64,000 nt of DNA, taken from NCBI GenBank assembly GCA_009760855.2, contig WPIO01000086.1, positions 724,501-788,500 of the forward strand, given 5' to 3'. Source of the stretch: Cristatella mucedo. Lineage: Eukaryota > Bryozoa > Phylactolaemata > Cristatellidae. The notes beneath the pieces were generated by a model. It ran no database searches, had not been told where the DNA came from, and worked only from the letters and a program-made list of their open reading frames with translations. Positions 1-13,049 of the stretch are shown here, piece after piece. Position 1 is the first letter of the stretch. The number at the start of each line of letters is the position of its first letter. Position numbers and translations under genes: made by a program.

Positions 1-39
1 TTATAGCATTAAACCACAAGCTTTTGTGACTCAAAATAA

Positions 40-226
40 TAAATAAATAAATCCCAGCTGATTAAACAGCCTTTTTTTGTATAGCGACAGAAGAGCCTTT
101 ACGGCTATCACCACCACTTGCAGTGACGAAAAAGGATCACCCACCGCAGAAATCAATCCCTCGACCTCGGGACCGAGGTCGTAAAAAGCAACCGCCTTAC
201 CTAGTGTGCCATCGCGGCTCACCTGC
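40..226 (-). repeat. SINE family 1 (tRNA-derived), copy
   Basis: Read on the minus strand: a tRNA-like head (GTGAGCCGCGATGGCACACTAGG, an A-box-like element), a self-complementary ACCTCGGTCCCGAGGT, a degraded B-box region, then a body containing AAAGGCTCTTCTGTCGCTA and an AT-rich TTTATTTATT end. The same sequence recurs at 26632-26802 and 30604-30776. Confidence 0.7.
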
Positions 227-617
227 ACCTCTTAATCAACAAAAAATAATTTACCAATCTAGCACCAAAGTTTTATTTCCCATCAGTCTTAGCCTTACTT
301 TTGCAAATGCCACTGTAGACCCTGACCTTTACCTTGACCTATACCTTTTGAAATCTAGGAAGGGGTTTTACAAAACCCTTTCCTCAAAGAATAGACCTTT
401 TTGGTGCAGTTCAGGATTTGCACATAGGCATGAAGCTTTAGTATGCTCATTGTTCTGATTAAGAAATGTATTAAGACTCTGGCTTTTCTTGAGTTATGCT
501 AATTACGAGCCTGGTACGACATAACCATAAGATATCTCTAATGGTTGAAGGCCTAGGAAAAACCACCGAAAATAAGGTTTTATCAGCTCATTGACCATGA
601 TAATGCTAACTATTCGA

Positions 618-716
618 TCATGCTTCCTTTATAGCAAATGCAAAGTGCCTAGAAATAAATTGATTTCTCTGAGTGAGCTATAAAAATGCACTGCTATCAG
701 TAATATTATTACAATT
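618..716 (+). mobile_element. LINE A 3' tail fragment
   Basis: Contains a GCAAATGCAAAGTGCCTAG-like start, a diverged GATTTCTCTGAG arm and a short ATTATTA end. This is the family A 3' terminus with most of the body missing. Confidence 0.55.
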
Positions 717-726
717 GCACGTTATT

Positions 727-2215
727 ATCGGAATTAGAATTGGTGAGCTACTGCTGGAGTTTTGCAGAGGCGGCTTTCTCTAGCGATGAATTATGCTGGC
801 CCTATCGATGGACATAAAGTTACTATTGACATACGGGCATTTGTGTATCATATACCATCCTCTGCTATCGTCGCTGTAATTGCCTATAGGGAAGCAGCAT
901 CAAAAACTCGCTTGCTGTGATTCAAGTGTAACACCAGTAACAATAACGTTTTTCCTGACATGGTGACTTTATTCGTAATCCATTTTTGTGGCGAAACTGC
1001 CGTCGTTCAGTAGATGGTAATTCCAATTTCATATATATACTCGACCAAATGATTATGTCAATAAAACACGTATTGGAAACAAAGCTACTTTTTGCAACCG
1101 TGGTGGTCTGTGCTGGCTAGACTCAGATGAGTTAAAAATAATAAAATTCGGGCAGTAGCAAGTCAGCGATAAGATTACTTCAATAAATCTGTGCCTTAGA
1201 AAGTGAATGATACGAATGAGATTTTGGATGCAATAATTTTTTGGGTCCTCATTGGTAACTCCAATTCTCTACTCTTCTGAATAGAGAAACCTGTGCTTCC
1301 TGCGTAAACGTGTGCATGAGAGTAATGAACTCTCATTAAACTTATTTTAGGAATATTTCAGCAAATGTGCAGGTTTATCGATAGCTTGAATTAACTCTTG
1401 TGACTTTCATTAATCTATGAATGACATGAGATTCCTACTGATAATCAAATGTCCTTGATATAGAATACAAGATGACTTCCCCTCTTTATAGGCATTTTTA
1501 ACGTAAAGCAGCTAAATATCAAGCATCTAAGATTAATCTTTTGACTGGATAAGCACAAAATTTGGGACAGGTGGGAGGTTGGGTCCCGCTACATCACCCC
1601 GTATGCTACTTAATCTACGTTGCTGCCACATTGTGGTACCAGCGCTGGCGCCCAGACGAATGCGGTTTAAAACCACCTCATAAAGGAATCGTCTTTAAAG
1701 TGTAACTAATCAGTACTATTAGAACAACCTAGATAAGTCTCGGCCATTACGTGGAATGTATGCAAAGCAATGTATATGTAATGTATATCCATCTGTAACT
1801 CCACAAATTCATGCAGACGTTGGAACGATGTGGGGGAATAAATAGATAAAAGCATTTACGAATTTGGGTAGGACTTCCACGGTCCAACTTAATCTTGAAG
1901 GCAATTGCTGCAGTCCTGAAGTCGTACTGACTTCAACAGATGAATGCTTCTTCTTAACGGGGATACCCACTGAACATATCTCGACTCACTGAGGGCTCCA
2001 GTTCACAGAAATGTAAACAGCATACTACGTGAGTACAATAACTAAATTATGTGCAAGCTTTCCCGAAAGTGGAAGGAACACCCTCAAACCGAATTAATCA
2101 TTAAGGAAACTGCTAGTATGATTGCCTATAAACTCAGCCATCACCCCAGCTCAGCAGTTGACCTGCCAACAGCATACCGCACGAAAACCCGGGATACAGT
2201 GACACTAACAGCGGA
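727..2215. other. No recognised gene
   Basis: AT-rich sequence with no convincing exon. A short stretch near 1765-1805 resembles the 3' end of LINE B (GTAATGTATATCCATCTGTAACTCC) on the minus strand. Confidence 0.4.
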
Positions 2216-2404
2216 TATTTAGTAGATTCGGGCCGTCGGATCTTCGTGGCCTTCCGTTGGCGACAGTAGCTTTTCCACGATAGCCAGTCTCCAACAATTC
2301 TGGATATGTTTGTCTATTGACAGATACGCTCTGTGTACGATTTCATCTGTTTCCATACAAGCTACCTTTCCCAGACTGCCAATATTGATGTGATTCGTAG
2401 CCAA
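2216..2404 (-). pseudogene. Retroelement scrap resembling DUF5641 integrase C-terminal tail
   Basis: The minus-strand frame contains H-I-Q-N-C-W-R-L-A-I-V-E-K-L-L-S-P-T-E-G-H-E. This resembles the W-x-L-A-x-V-x-x-L-x-x-G-x-D-G pattern of the DUF5641 tail downstream of integrase in BEL/Pao and related LTR elements. No integrase core or LTR was found beside it. Assignment is from pattern memory only. Confidence 0.3.
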
Positions 2405-4528
2405 TCCGGCTCCAAATCAATCCTTAGGTCTGGCCAAGCCGGGTGACCCACAACTGGCATATCTCGTATCATATCACAGCCACCCTTCCGAGGCTACTTA
2501 ACCCTGCTTGTTTAAAAAAAAACATGGAAGAAGAATAGCGGGGATCTAATTGTATGCACACTATGCAACAGATATGAGTCTAGGTCTGCATATTCATATA
2601 TGCTACTAGAAAAATGTCCGGATATAAGTATGGCACACACTGAATAATATTGCATCCTATTGCTAGCATGCTATGCAGAGCTTTCGTAGTCGAAATCTGA
2701 CAAGCGTTAGGAACTCTTGCCGGCAAGATTTTTAATTTAATAATTTTCAGTGCGAGTTTGGCAGTGGAGCGGTCGTCTACTAGTGGAAAAATGCAAGCAT
2801 CACGAACGACTAGCCGATCAACGATACGGAATCAAAGACAATTCTTTGTCAGGAACGGTTCTTATTTATTCTTCATGGAAGGATTTTTGCGAACTCGTCA
2901 TACTTAATCTGTGCAATTGCTCGTATGCTCGTTGCTCTTAAAAGTATGCTCGTTGTTCTTAAAAGAAATTGAGGTGTGCAATTTAGCTAGGAGCATTTTA
3001 TCATTCACTGATATCGGGCTAAGGAGTTAACTAAGCCAGCAGTAAGTTGCTGAAAACGTATAGATGAAAATAATTTATTTCCATGGTTTGCGTGTCAACC
3101 TTTCTTTCCAGCATTTGAAGGAACCCCTTCTCTCCGGTGGTTGATGCTTGATGGCCGGTGTATAGCACGGTCCCTAAGCAAAGGGGCATGGTGAAGACGA
3201 TGCTCAGTCAAAATCTGGCTTCCGGAACGTCAAAGCCCGTGGCATCGTATGTTGATGTGCTGTTCGTATCAATCCTGTTGCTGCTCCTGATCAGGCAACC
3301 AATCCACAATGGATGCACCTGTTTTTCATCATTGCAAAGCAGCACAGTAAGCCAATAGGGAAGAAGAGGATGGCCAAGCAAATTCCACAGCCGTCGAATT
3401 CGCTCGTGAACACCTGAGAAAGATGACGCAGTCGTCAGCTGAAGCTGCTGACACTTTACACTTTAACGAATGCCAAAGAATTAGCAGCCTCTGCGTGAGA
3501 AAATCACTGCGCATTGCAGAAGTAAGCCCAGCAGAAGTCTGGAAGATTGAAGCTCCTCGACTTTAGCTCAACCGTCCTAGCAGCAACAATATGTCTATAT
3601 GCCTATTCAAGATGGCAAAAACTCGACAAGAGTTTGCAACTGGCTCTTGTTCTGAACGATGCCTTGTATCGTGGTCAATAAAGAATAACCTATCTATCAA
3701 TGCACTCTATTTGTCGGCTACCACATATTTCCCTCTAAAGTTAAGAAAGATTGCTGTTATGTTACAACAATATAAAGACTTCAAATTAGAAAATGATTCA
3801 CTCATAATAAAGCACGACATGGATCCAACAGTGCAATATTCCAGAAAAATCAACTTATTTCGGAGACAAAGATATCCGAGGCTCCGGCCAGGCTCTGCTG
3901 ACGCCGTCGAGGGGATGCTGTCACATGAAAGCTTAGGAGTATTCTCTATCGAGAGGTTAGCTCTCGGCCCCCTAGCGAGTGTGCTGGTGCAGACCCCGCT
4001 AGACAGTGCAACGAGCTGCTTGCTGTTGCTTCTGTAGCTGCCGGTTTGCTGCTTCGGTTTCAGCAACACGTGGGAAGGAATTGAGCTATCGACTTTTGTG
4101 GGCTTCTGGCTGAGTGGCTGAAACTGTGGCCTATTCCTGTGCAGCCGCTTCCGGTCCTAGTTTCAAACTTCTCTTCACAGCTCTTCCTAAACAAATTTTG
4201 CTAGCATTTTATGTTTCATCAGCAACTTTTTTATAGAAAAGCTAAAATTGTTACTGCTTATATTTCCTATATTTAAAACTAATAACTTGCAAAGTACGCT
4301 TTTCAAGACATGAAACATCACGGTCACAGAAGTTGTGGGCACCGACTTCGGTATTTTTATGTTTATTTTTACAGTTAAAACTTTCAATGTAAACAACCGT
4401 TAAGTCAAAGTAGAGTTACGCTAAAATATTTAGGCACATGTACATGTGCGTTTTCAATGAAGGTGCATTTAAATGTAAAATATAAGTTCTTATGCTTCCT
4501 ATAAATAATACAAGCATAGAAATAGGCA
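2405..4528. other. No recognised gene
   Basis: Several short open frames lie on both strands (for example 3591-4037 plus and 3707-4069 minus, overlapping), with no family motif or paired splice sites. A GC-richer stretch at 3860-4100 may be repeat-derived. Confidence 0.35.
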
Positions 4529-4632
4529 TACTTATATACATATACCTACATATACATAAATATATATATATACATATATATATATATATTTATTTATTTA
4601 TTTATTTATGTATATGTATGTATATATGTATA
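4529..4632. repeat. AT-rich microsatellite (TA, TTTA, GTAT units)
   Basis: Runs of (TA)n, (TTTA)n and TATG repeats. Reading frames through it give I/Y/H-rich artefacts. Confidence 0.85.
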
Positions 4633-5599
4633 CTTACAAGCAGCTCATGCATGAGGACTGGCTTCGCTGATTCATAGTAGCTCCGCCTCGGAAATAACTT
4701 TGGGCCATCTTACCGCTTGACTGAATTGCACCATTGTGCCACGTGATACAAGTGCGCCGGGTTGTGGCATGACGGACTTTCTCGCTTTAATTAGCATAAA
4801 TACATTTCATAAAAAAATGCATCGGAGTCACTCTTACTTTATATCAACTTGTCCCTACTCCTTTCTCTCATCAATGATTGACCCAGCTGTGATGTGAAGT
4901 TTTGTAATTTTTTATAAAGAATCCGACTCTAAGGATGTAGTGAGACCCAAGTAGCACTTGAATCTAATTTAATGGTCCTTTGAACCTCAGCATTTACTAC
5001 CGCATTGAGTAACGCAGCGGCAGCAGCTCCGGGAATACCAGGAGAAGAAGCCAGAGTAGCAGCGGCGAGCGCAGTAATGCAGCTGCAGAAGAGGAAACGG
5101 ACCGGAAGAGGAACTGAAACTGCTCTCTGAAGAGCTACTCGATCTTAGGCGCCTCGGGCTTGCTGCAAGGCGATCGCAACATTGTACAATTTTGTCCTGT
5201 GCTTCATCGGGGAGGGGCGATTAAGAACCTCTTCCTTTGCACGTCACTGCGGCGCGTCGGCAGACTGCCCGAGGCAACGCAGACACCGAATTGCAGCAAT
5301 TACTTCTCCATTCTGCACGCCGAAGAAGGGTTCCTTGCCTTCATTAACTATAAGCCATTGCTTATCTCACAGCAACTAATAATCGCAGCAACTAATAAAG
5401 CGCCTGAATAAAGGCAAAGTTCTCATCGAGTGCTCTTTGAAAGGCCTGTAATTGATATCAGCATTATTACTGATTACTCTCTAAATACTTTTCTGAATGT
5501 CGGGAAAGTTGAAATAAATTAAGCTGCCTCTTTTCGAGACTTTACGCACTGGCAGTGCTCCTTGCGTTGCTGCATTCTAGGATCGCACTCATGAATCTT
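4633..5599. other. No recognised gene
   Basis: Mixed sequence. Around 5385-5420 two AATAAA-like signals (ACTAATAAAGCG, GAATAAAGGC) lie close together, which could mark a polyadenylation site or an LTR R region. Nothing else supports either reading. Confidence 0.3.
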
Positions 5600-6100
5600 C
5601 AGGTGTGGCTGCCGCGTTGCTCGTGTTTAATAATAAAAAACGACTTACTTGGGCTGGGGCTATTCCTTCTCGACGCCCGTTAGCTGACAATGCATGTGGC
5701 CAGGGCAGCTTTATCGTAACTTTTGAATTCGCTTGCACGTATCAGCACGTATCCAAACGTGAGACTCTGCTTGCTGCCTCATCACGCAAGAGAGATGAGT
5801 GCAGGAGAGAGCGGCGGCGCGGCCTCCAAGCGGCGAGCGAGAAAGCCAGCGGGGATCGACCATTTGCTCAAGAAAACGTCAAAAGCGTTGCAATGCGTCT
5901 TTTTCCCGAAATTTCATCAGCCTACACTCCCAACCAGTCTTAAGTGGCCACACACGACAACGAGTTTCCCCAGATTGGTTCTCGCTTCTGCCACTAAGCC
6001 TGACGACGGCCGCGTTTTATTTGTCCTTATCGCAGAATGAGTGCTTGCCTTTCTGGTGATTAGTGACCCGTGCTGAGTGCTGAAGTTTTCAAGCTTGTCG
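5600..6100 (+). other. GC-richer patch with an unassigned short ORF
   Basis: The sequence is richer in GC and CpG than its flanks. An ATG near 5795 opens a basic reading frame (MSAGESGGAASKRRARKP...) of about 80 codons. I do not recognise it and there is no clear donor. It may be part of a repeat or a first exon, and it is kept only as a marker. Confidence 0.15.
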
Positions 6101-6205
6101 TCCGGTCTTCAAGATCTTTCAAGTGCTTAGCCCTCGCTTGCTCTCTACCTAGCGCTCCTGCGTCACTTGCCCCAAACCCTCGGCGCTGACATCGTAAAAA
6201 CTCAC

Positions 6206-6375
6206 GTGATTGCACAGTGATGTTTGGATGACCACCGCGGCCGCTTGAGGGGGCACAAAGTTAACTCCGACCGGCAGCCCCTGCTGCTGATGCTGCTGAG
6301 TCGACATATGCGAGTAGTAGATCCCTGTCTGCTGCTGTGGCGGGTAACTAATTGCAGTCGCTCCAGCATAGTTGC
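6206..6375 (-). CDS. Second exon of the PPxY/Pro-Gln-rich protein (tentative)
   Basis: Minus-strand acceptor TGCTTAG before 6375 and donor CAATCAC|GTGAGT at 6205. The exon is 170 nt, starts with 2 nt that complete Gly11, and ends in phase 0. It encodes N-Y-A-G-A-T-A-I-S-Y-P-P-Q-Q-Q, then a Q/H-rich stretch (STQQHQQQGLPVG), FVPPQ and a hydrophobic VVIQT before T-S-L-C-N-H. This composition suits the disordered cytoplasmic N-terminus of a small membrane protein with a Cys-containing domain further on. I could not find that next exon between 1 and 6205. Support comes from splice sites and phase only. Confidence 0.38.
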
Positions 6376-7330
6376 CTAAGCAAGAGAACGCGAGAAAATG
6401 CATTATTTTCAGATTCAAAACCAGTCACAGTCGACTGCATGCATTCTTACTTCTTGGATGCGTTCTCTCGATCGCTTGGCAATGAATATGAGCGACGTGA
6501 GGACGATCGTCCAAGATGGCCGCAACGGCTGCAGATGCATGGGGTCAGGGTTCGAGTGCAAGCTCACAGCCAGCTAAGTCACGGCAGACCGCGAGCTTGC
6601 CTTGCTACAAACGCAGACCTGGCTCCTTCACACGATATCCGCTAGACGAAAGGCGGAAGCGGTGGAAGCTGTGTGTGGAGTTTCGGCTTGATCGTGCAAA
6701 GCATTGCTCTGGCCCGGCACTCTCGCTGCCGTCAGTCGCACACTGGCTGGCTTTTTCGTAGCTAACAATGGCGGCCGCCACAAGCCCTGATCTGCTGTCT
6801 TGAGGGCTTTCTAGCCAGATTTCCTCGGCGATAAGGGCAGAGCAAGTTTCAGAATAACATCGATTACGTCGATTAGAATACCTCTGCAGTGTGCCCATCA
6901 ACATATCGAATCCTGAAGCTTCTTTTTTGGCGTTGGATGAAAGTGTGCGTGCTCACCTACTGCCAGATTCGTCCGAGCTGAAGACTGGCAGAAGGGACTT
7001 TGTTCTATCCTGAACCAATAGGAAGCGGTTTGGTATTTCAATGTTACGTACAAGATTTTACTTTGAAGCCAATGTGTTCGTTAGTAAATACAAATTTGAA
7101 TCATAACAGCCTGACCGTACTAGCAGTGCTCAACTAAGCCCATAGCTATTCCTGCATCTTCCAATGGACAAAAATGTTTACATTATTAAGTGATAAATAT
7201 TATCTGGAAATGTGATAAATGCGCTTTTGCTCACTTTTCGGTAAAATCAGCAAAGAGCTAATTCAACGATTTGGTACTGATATTCTCAAGGACGTACGTA
7301 GCATTCCTAATTTGGATGCTAAACGTCCGT
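6376..7330. other. No recognised gene; GC-richer, with two AUGGC-type starts
   Basis: Two plus-strand ATGGC starts (6513, CAAGATGGCCGC; 6770, ACAATGGCGGCC) sit in a GC-rich stretch, a context typical of housekeeping-type 5' exons. The frames behind them (81 codons and about 11 codons) do not match anything I know. Confidence 0.2.
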
Positions 7331-7331
7331 C

Positions 7332-8005
7332 TTGAGGGCTGCAGTGCAAGTTCGAGGACTTCTTAAAGCATGCAATCAGGACAGCTCTTACGCTATTATG
7401 CCACTACAGCGGACTATGAATATGGCTGCAAGGCTGGTCTTCAAGTCCCAGTGGTTTGAGCACGTGTCACCTCTGCTGAAAGAGCTAGGATGGTTGCCGG
7501 TTGAGCAAAGGATACAGAGCAAAGTTCTTACGCTGACCCACAAGGCCCACCACGGCTTGGTTCCTTCGTACCTAGCTGAACTGCTGCATCAGTTTCAGCC
7601 TGTTCGCGCCCTCAGGTCCTCTGTGGACAATAAATTAGCTGTCCCATTCCTCTGCTTAAAGACAGTTGGCGACAGAAGCTTTAGCTCTGCAGGTCCTAGA
7701 CAGTGGAACTCGCTTCCACACTTCTTACGCAACGACAACTACTCTCCAACTGCCGACTATGGCACATCTTTTTCAGAGGTCCTGAACTGCTACTCCTATG
7801 CTACTCACTACCTCAACTGCTCTCCTGACTCTGCTATGCTTCCCACTTTCGGTTTGTTGCGTGAGACGAAGTCTGTTGGCTACCGAATGTGTACCGAAGG
7901 CCGTTTGGGCTGTGAGTGCGCTATACAAAACTCTCCTGCGTAGCACCCACATGGTCTTTGTGACTTTGTGGAGTTACTGACGGCGATACATTACACTACA
8001 TTACG
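7332..8005 (+). mobile_element. LINE B 3' end (5'-truncated), plus strand
   Basis: The open frame 7332-7943 carries the C-terminal RT-downstream region: [43 protein letters not shown], then [14 protein letters not shown]. This is the usual L2/CR1-type 3' domain (A-A-R-L-V, L-x-W-L-P-V, R-x-F-x-x-x-x-P-x-x-W-N-x-L-P). The element ends in an ACATTAC-type short repeat near 7985-8005. It matches the minus copies at 53885-54360 and 57961-60535. Confidence 0.8.
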
Positions 8006-8429
8006 CTAAATTCTTTAGCCTAGCGTCTCCCAGATAATTATTGTGACCAGACAGTCTCAAGGTCAGCTAGAATATTTTGGGAGGCCTATAAGCTCGGCAT
8101 ACAAGCGCTTACTGGGTATGGCCTCGTTGAGATCGTATGCTAGAGCAACTGGAGCGACGTGGCTGAATTTAAACGTCTTTAAATGACTTACTGCTGCTAA
8201 TAGCCACAGATTTTTGCTAGACCTCAGATACCATTTCTCATTTAAAAAGCTGCGTCGTTTCTTAGTGTTTTCTTAATTGAAGAGTCATCGCAAGTGACCA
8301 AAAAAGGCTATGAAGAAGCGCCCCGTGAAATGTCTTTTCAACATCTTTCTACGCCTAATGGCGCCCTTTTGAGACAGACCTTAAAGCTTCCAATCAAAGT
8401 CTGTCCGCCATGTAAGTTCTTCAGACCAT

Positions 8430-8885
8430 TTTTTAGACGACCACATCAGCTCCACAATCAAGTCTGCCTACGTTCAGCTACATAACATTGCTAAAACTCG
8501 GGCTTATTTAGATAACTATACCACATCTAAGTTGGTCCGTGCATTTGTGACATCCCATCTTGACTTCTGTAGCTCACTGCTTGCTGGCCTACCGGCCGGT
8601 GCAATCAGGCGCTTACGGCAGGTCCAAAACTTTGCAGCCAGGCTTGTCTTTCGTGAGCGTGGCAGTGACAAGATCACACCACTTCTCGCCTACCTGTATC
8701 AGTCAAGCAACAGATCGACTTCAAGGTTTTGTCGCTCACTTTTAGGTCCCTTCATTCTTTGCCTTCAGCCTACCTATAAGATATACTTCCCCCAAGGCCA
8801 AGCATCGTATCAAATGTAAAGCGCCTAGAAAGAGATTAAGTTCTCCGAGGGCACTTTATCAAGTACATTATCATTGATATTATTA
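8430..8885 (+). mobile_element. LINE A fragment with internal deletion, plus strand
   Basis: Starts at the DDHISSTIKSAY-type segment, continues through VTSHLDFCSSLLAGLP and AARLVFRE, then jumps directly to the 3' tail (TGTAAAGCGCCTAGAAAGAG at about 8815) and ATTATTATC. About 350 bp of 3' ORF and UTR present in other copies is missing. Confidence 0.75.
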
Positions 8886-9315
8886 TCACCCGCTTTTTCG
8901 AAACCAACTGTTTACCTATACCTCGCACAGGCCTTAAACCTTTGGAGACCGTGCATTTAGTTCGCATGCTCCCAAAGCCTGCAACTCACTCCCGACTTGC
9001 ATCGCGACATCCCTTGACTTGACCATATTTAAAAAGAACTTAAAAACGCACCTATTTATGACAGCATTTACTGGGTCTCTGCGATCCGTCCTTTTAGTGC
9101 TCATGCGTGCTGACACTGTGCATCCTGCCACTAACCACAATGGCATGCTGACCGTGTGCATGTCATCCCTAACCATGTTATTCATGCTGTTTATCAAGCA
9201 TGATACCACTCACCCATAGATCGTGCTTCCTTTGCGGCAAACGTCAGGCACCTAGAAAGAGATTGAGTTCTCTGAGGGCGCTTTAGCAAGTGTATTATTA
9301 TTTTTACTATTATTA
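8886..9315 (+). mobile_element. LINE A 3' end, second copy, plus strand
   Basis: Begins at the position missing from the preceding copy (CCGCTTTTTCGAAACCAAC) and runs through the FGDRAF-x-x-x-P-K region, the 3' UTR (GCATGCTGACCGTGTGCATG) and the hairpin tail to (ATT)n at 9295-9320. Its start at the tail of the previous copy suggests one element inserted into another, or a duplication. Confidence 0.75.
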
Positions 9316-9984
9316 TTATTATTAGCATCTTATAAAAATGTAATGCAGCCTTTTCCTGCAGCACACTTCATCTGCAATAAAGAGGAGCAGATAAGGTGAC
9401 TTTTCAGCTTTCAGAAAACGGCCACGCTTTAGTTTCGAAAGTCCGAATACCTGCACCGAAATAGCCCCGCCCCGAAACTCTTTTAGAAGCTTACTAATAA
9501 CTCCGCAGTACCTTCATTTTGTAGCTCTCGCAACTGCACCGTGGGAGCTAACTGCTTCACCAGTTTTAATGATCGCGAAGTCTTCAAACCTTGAAGGTGG
9601 CAGACTAAGAAAAAATATCGCGAATCAGCATTTTGAATTTGAGTGCTTTAGGACCTGTTTTTCCTACTTAGTAATGGTGGTAGTTTCTCTCATGCTATGG
9701 AAGCCGGAAGCTCTGCTTAGAAACCTCGCCGCCAGGAAATATTCGATAAAAATTAATCGCCTTAGTTTGAATATTTTTGAGTTAGCTTCACAAAACTGCC
9801 TTCACAAACTAACTTCACAAAACTGCCTGGCAGACCTCTGCAGAGTCTCCTAAAAAAAAGCATTTGATCCTGTGTTAGCTCTCAAAAGTTAGGAACCATT
9901 AAATCATAACAATAGCCCCTACTGAATATGACCCGGACGGTGCAGTAGAAATAAGCTGTGGTACGAACAGTTCCCACCTTGACG
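9316..9984. other. No recognised gene
   Basis: AT-rich sequence with a local imperfect duplication at 9785-9830 (TTCACAAAACTGCC twice). Nothing else is supported. Confidence 0.35.
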
Positions 9985-10030
9985 TTCCCCCCGGACATAT
10001 CCCCCTGGGGTAGGACATTTCCGCCCCGCC

Positions 10031-10238
10031 GGGTATATGGTTTAGGTTTTAGGGTTTAGGGTTTAAGATGAAAGGTTTTAGAGTTTAGGGTTTTTAGGAT
10101 TTTTAGGGTTTAGGGTTTAGAGTTTAGGGTTTTTAGGGTTTCGGGTATAGCTTTTAGGTTTAGGGTTTAGAGTTTAGGGTTTAGGATTTTTAGGGTTCAG
10201 GATTTGGTGTTTAGGGTTACGGGTTTAGGGTTTACGGT
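10031..10238 (+). repeat. Degenerate TTTAGGG-like (telomere-type) array
   Basis: About 25 imperfect units of TTTAGGG, with TTTTTAGGG and GTTTAGAGT variants. The unit is the plant/algal-type heptamer, not the TTAGGG or TTAGG common in animals. It lies inside the window, not at a chromosome end, and is flanked by inverted GGACATTTCC motifs. Confidence 0.8.
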
Positions 10239-10608
10239 AGGCTGCGCCTCCGCCGCCTAAATCCACCCTTGCTCGTATTCCGCGCTTAAGTTAGTGCATA
10301 TTAGGGCGTAACTAGACCACTTGAGCTCGAGGTATACTCAGTAGACCTCTGAGGCTTAGCGCTCATTTGCAGGAACGCGCGGCACGCCCTAGCGCTCGCC
10401 CGCTTTGACTGGTACGAACACGTGCCTGGCGGCTTCGAGCGGCAGCAAACTCCCGCGGGACCGAACTGCATAGCTCGCCGCTGCTGCAGCCGCTGCAACC
10501 ACCGCCGCCGCTCGCTCCATTAGAAACCATCGTTTCAATCCATTCTTCTAATTATACTGAGTTGATTTTATTTTGATAGAGTGTGAACTTCATTAGATCG
10601 TGTATATA

Positions 10609-10613
10609 TATGC

Positions 10614-10664
<51 letters not shown>
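10609..10664. repeat. (TA)n microsatellite
   Basis: Alternating TA interrupted by two CATATA variants. Confidence 0.9.
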
Positions 10665-10921
10665 CATCTGTATTCTTAGTTATACATTCATCAACATAGG
10701 GGGAAATGTCCTACTCAAGGCGAAATTTCCGAGGAAAATGCCCTAGGGTCCACCAGGGTGGAAGTGTCCTGGGGGAGCGTCCAGGGGGAAATTTCCTACA
10801 AAAAAATAACCTCGATGCGGATGCCAATTGTATCTCTATCTAATAAAGAACATTATTCTGAGCAGAAGAAGACTTTGGATATGTATGCTAAAGGCTATCC
10901 AACCGACAGGCGCATAAAACC

Positions 10922-10923
<2 letters not shown>

Positions 10924-10987
<64 letters not shown>

Positions 10988-11090
10988 ATTCTCTCTCACT
11001 CGCTCTCTCTTCCTTTTTTTCATTTCTCTGTCTCGCTCTCGCTTTCTCTTTGTCTCTGTCTCTCTCCCTCTCTCTCTCTGTCTCTCTCTC

Positions 11091-11171
<81 letters not shown>

Positions 11172-11268
11172 TTATCTCTCTCTGTCTCTCCGTGTCTTTT
11201 TCTATGTATCTGTATCTCTCTCTGTGTCTCTCTGTCTCTCTCTCTCTCCATCTCTCTCGCTCTCTCTT
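10924..11268. repeat. Composite (CT)n-(TA)n-(CT)n microsatellite
   Basis: A pure CT run at 10924-10986, imperfect CT to 11091, a TA run of about 75 bp (11092-11168), then imperfect CT to 11268. All frames through it are low-complexity artefacts (SLSLSL, YIYIYI, RERERE). Confidence 0.92.
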
Positions 11269-11274
11269 TAGCAA

Positions 11275-12305
11275 GGTAGTCTTTCCCTAGAAGTGTCGTA
11301 GCCACCCTAAAGGGCCGCGTGGCCTATAAGGATACTGAGGGATCATACTAGGATAAGGGCAAGCCTGGCCGTCAGTAGTGATGATCTTGACAGTCAAACT
11401 ACTCACGCGATGGGCAGACCTAGGGGAGATCTAAGATCCTCTTGCCCATAGAAGACCATCTTTGGTTCTTTTAAGGTTGGCTCATTTGTCAATCGCTTTT
11501 GTGAGGCAGTTTTAGATTTTCTATATCAGCCGTTGTAAGTCGTTCGCGTGTTAAATCCGATGGAAAGCCCTTTCACAAGGCTTTCTACATATCAGAATTC
11601 ATCTACTCGTGTAGCACGTATCTTCCTATTCTGTGGATCGCACATCTTCCTCTAGACTTTTCATTTGCAGCCTATTAGGAGCGACGCCACTACTGTGAAT
11701 GCGATCCGATGTCTTCCGGCAGCGGCTGCAAAATCGTACTCTCTGATCATTCGGAGCGATCTTCACCTGCTACCCTGCTCCCGAGCAGTCGGGCACACTG
11801 TCAGGCACACTTCGGGCAAGCTTAGGCGGGCACCATCGCGAATACTTAGCATACCAAATCATACCAAGGCATACCGAATCATACCTCATACCAAATCGCG
11901 ATAAGCACCATCGAACATTAAACCAAGAAGCCATTCTGTATCAAATCCACTTCATTGTGCTGCATAGGAGCTCACGGTGACCATTCCAAAAATGTGACCG
12001 CCCTTTAGCGGTAACGCTGCCATACCCTTACTTGAGCTTCGTGCCTGCACTATAGTTAAAGCACTAAACGCTTATTAGTAAAGACGACTCCTCACGTGGT
12101 TCCGCCATGCTTAAATCACACTCACACCAGCCAAACCGGATTGGACGAGGCTGCAATTGCTTGCCGCTAAGACGGGAAACTGCGGTCAGTAGTCAGTAGA
12201 CAGCCATAAATTGGGGGGTAGTAGGAGTGCAATTGACGACTGAGCCAGTCGGCGGTAAGCTGGGCAAGCTGGACTCCTGATAATAACACCCTCGATAAAT
12301 CGCCC
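11275..12305. other. No recognised gene
   Basis: No exon recognised. At 11845-11900 there is a short run of ATACCAAATC/ATACC repeats (five to six imperfect copies). Confidence 0.35.
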
Positions 12306-12309
12306 TCGT

Positions 12310-13047
<738 letters not shown>

Positions 13048-13049
13048 AG

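Larger units (their letters stand above)
9985..10801. repeat. Candidate fold-back element around the TTTAGGG array
   Basis: The left flank (9985-10030) has CGGACATATCCCCC and TAGGACATTTCCGCCCC. The right flank (10694-10800) has AGGGGGAAATGTCCTAC, GGTGGAAGTGTCCTGGGGG and AGGGGGAAATTTCCTAC, which are reverse-complement versions. Between them lie the TTTAGGG array, a GC-rich stretch (10240-10530) and a (TA)n tract. A non-autonomous transposon is possible, but no target duplication was identified. Confidence 0.4.

Noticed and set aside
10031-10238. A chromosome end or plant contamination from TTTAGGG repeats
   Set aside because: The array is short, degenerate and internal, with the same animal-type LINEs on both sides.
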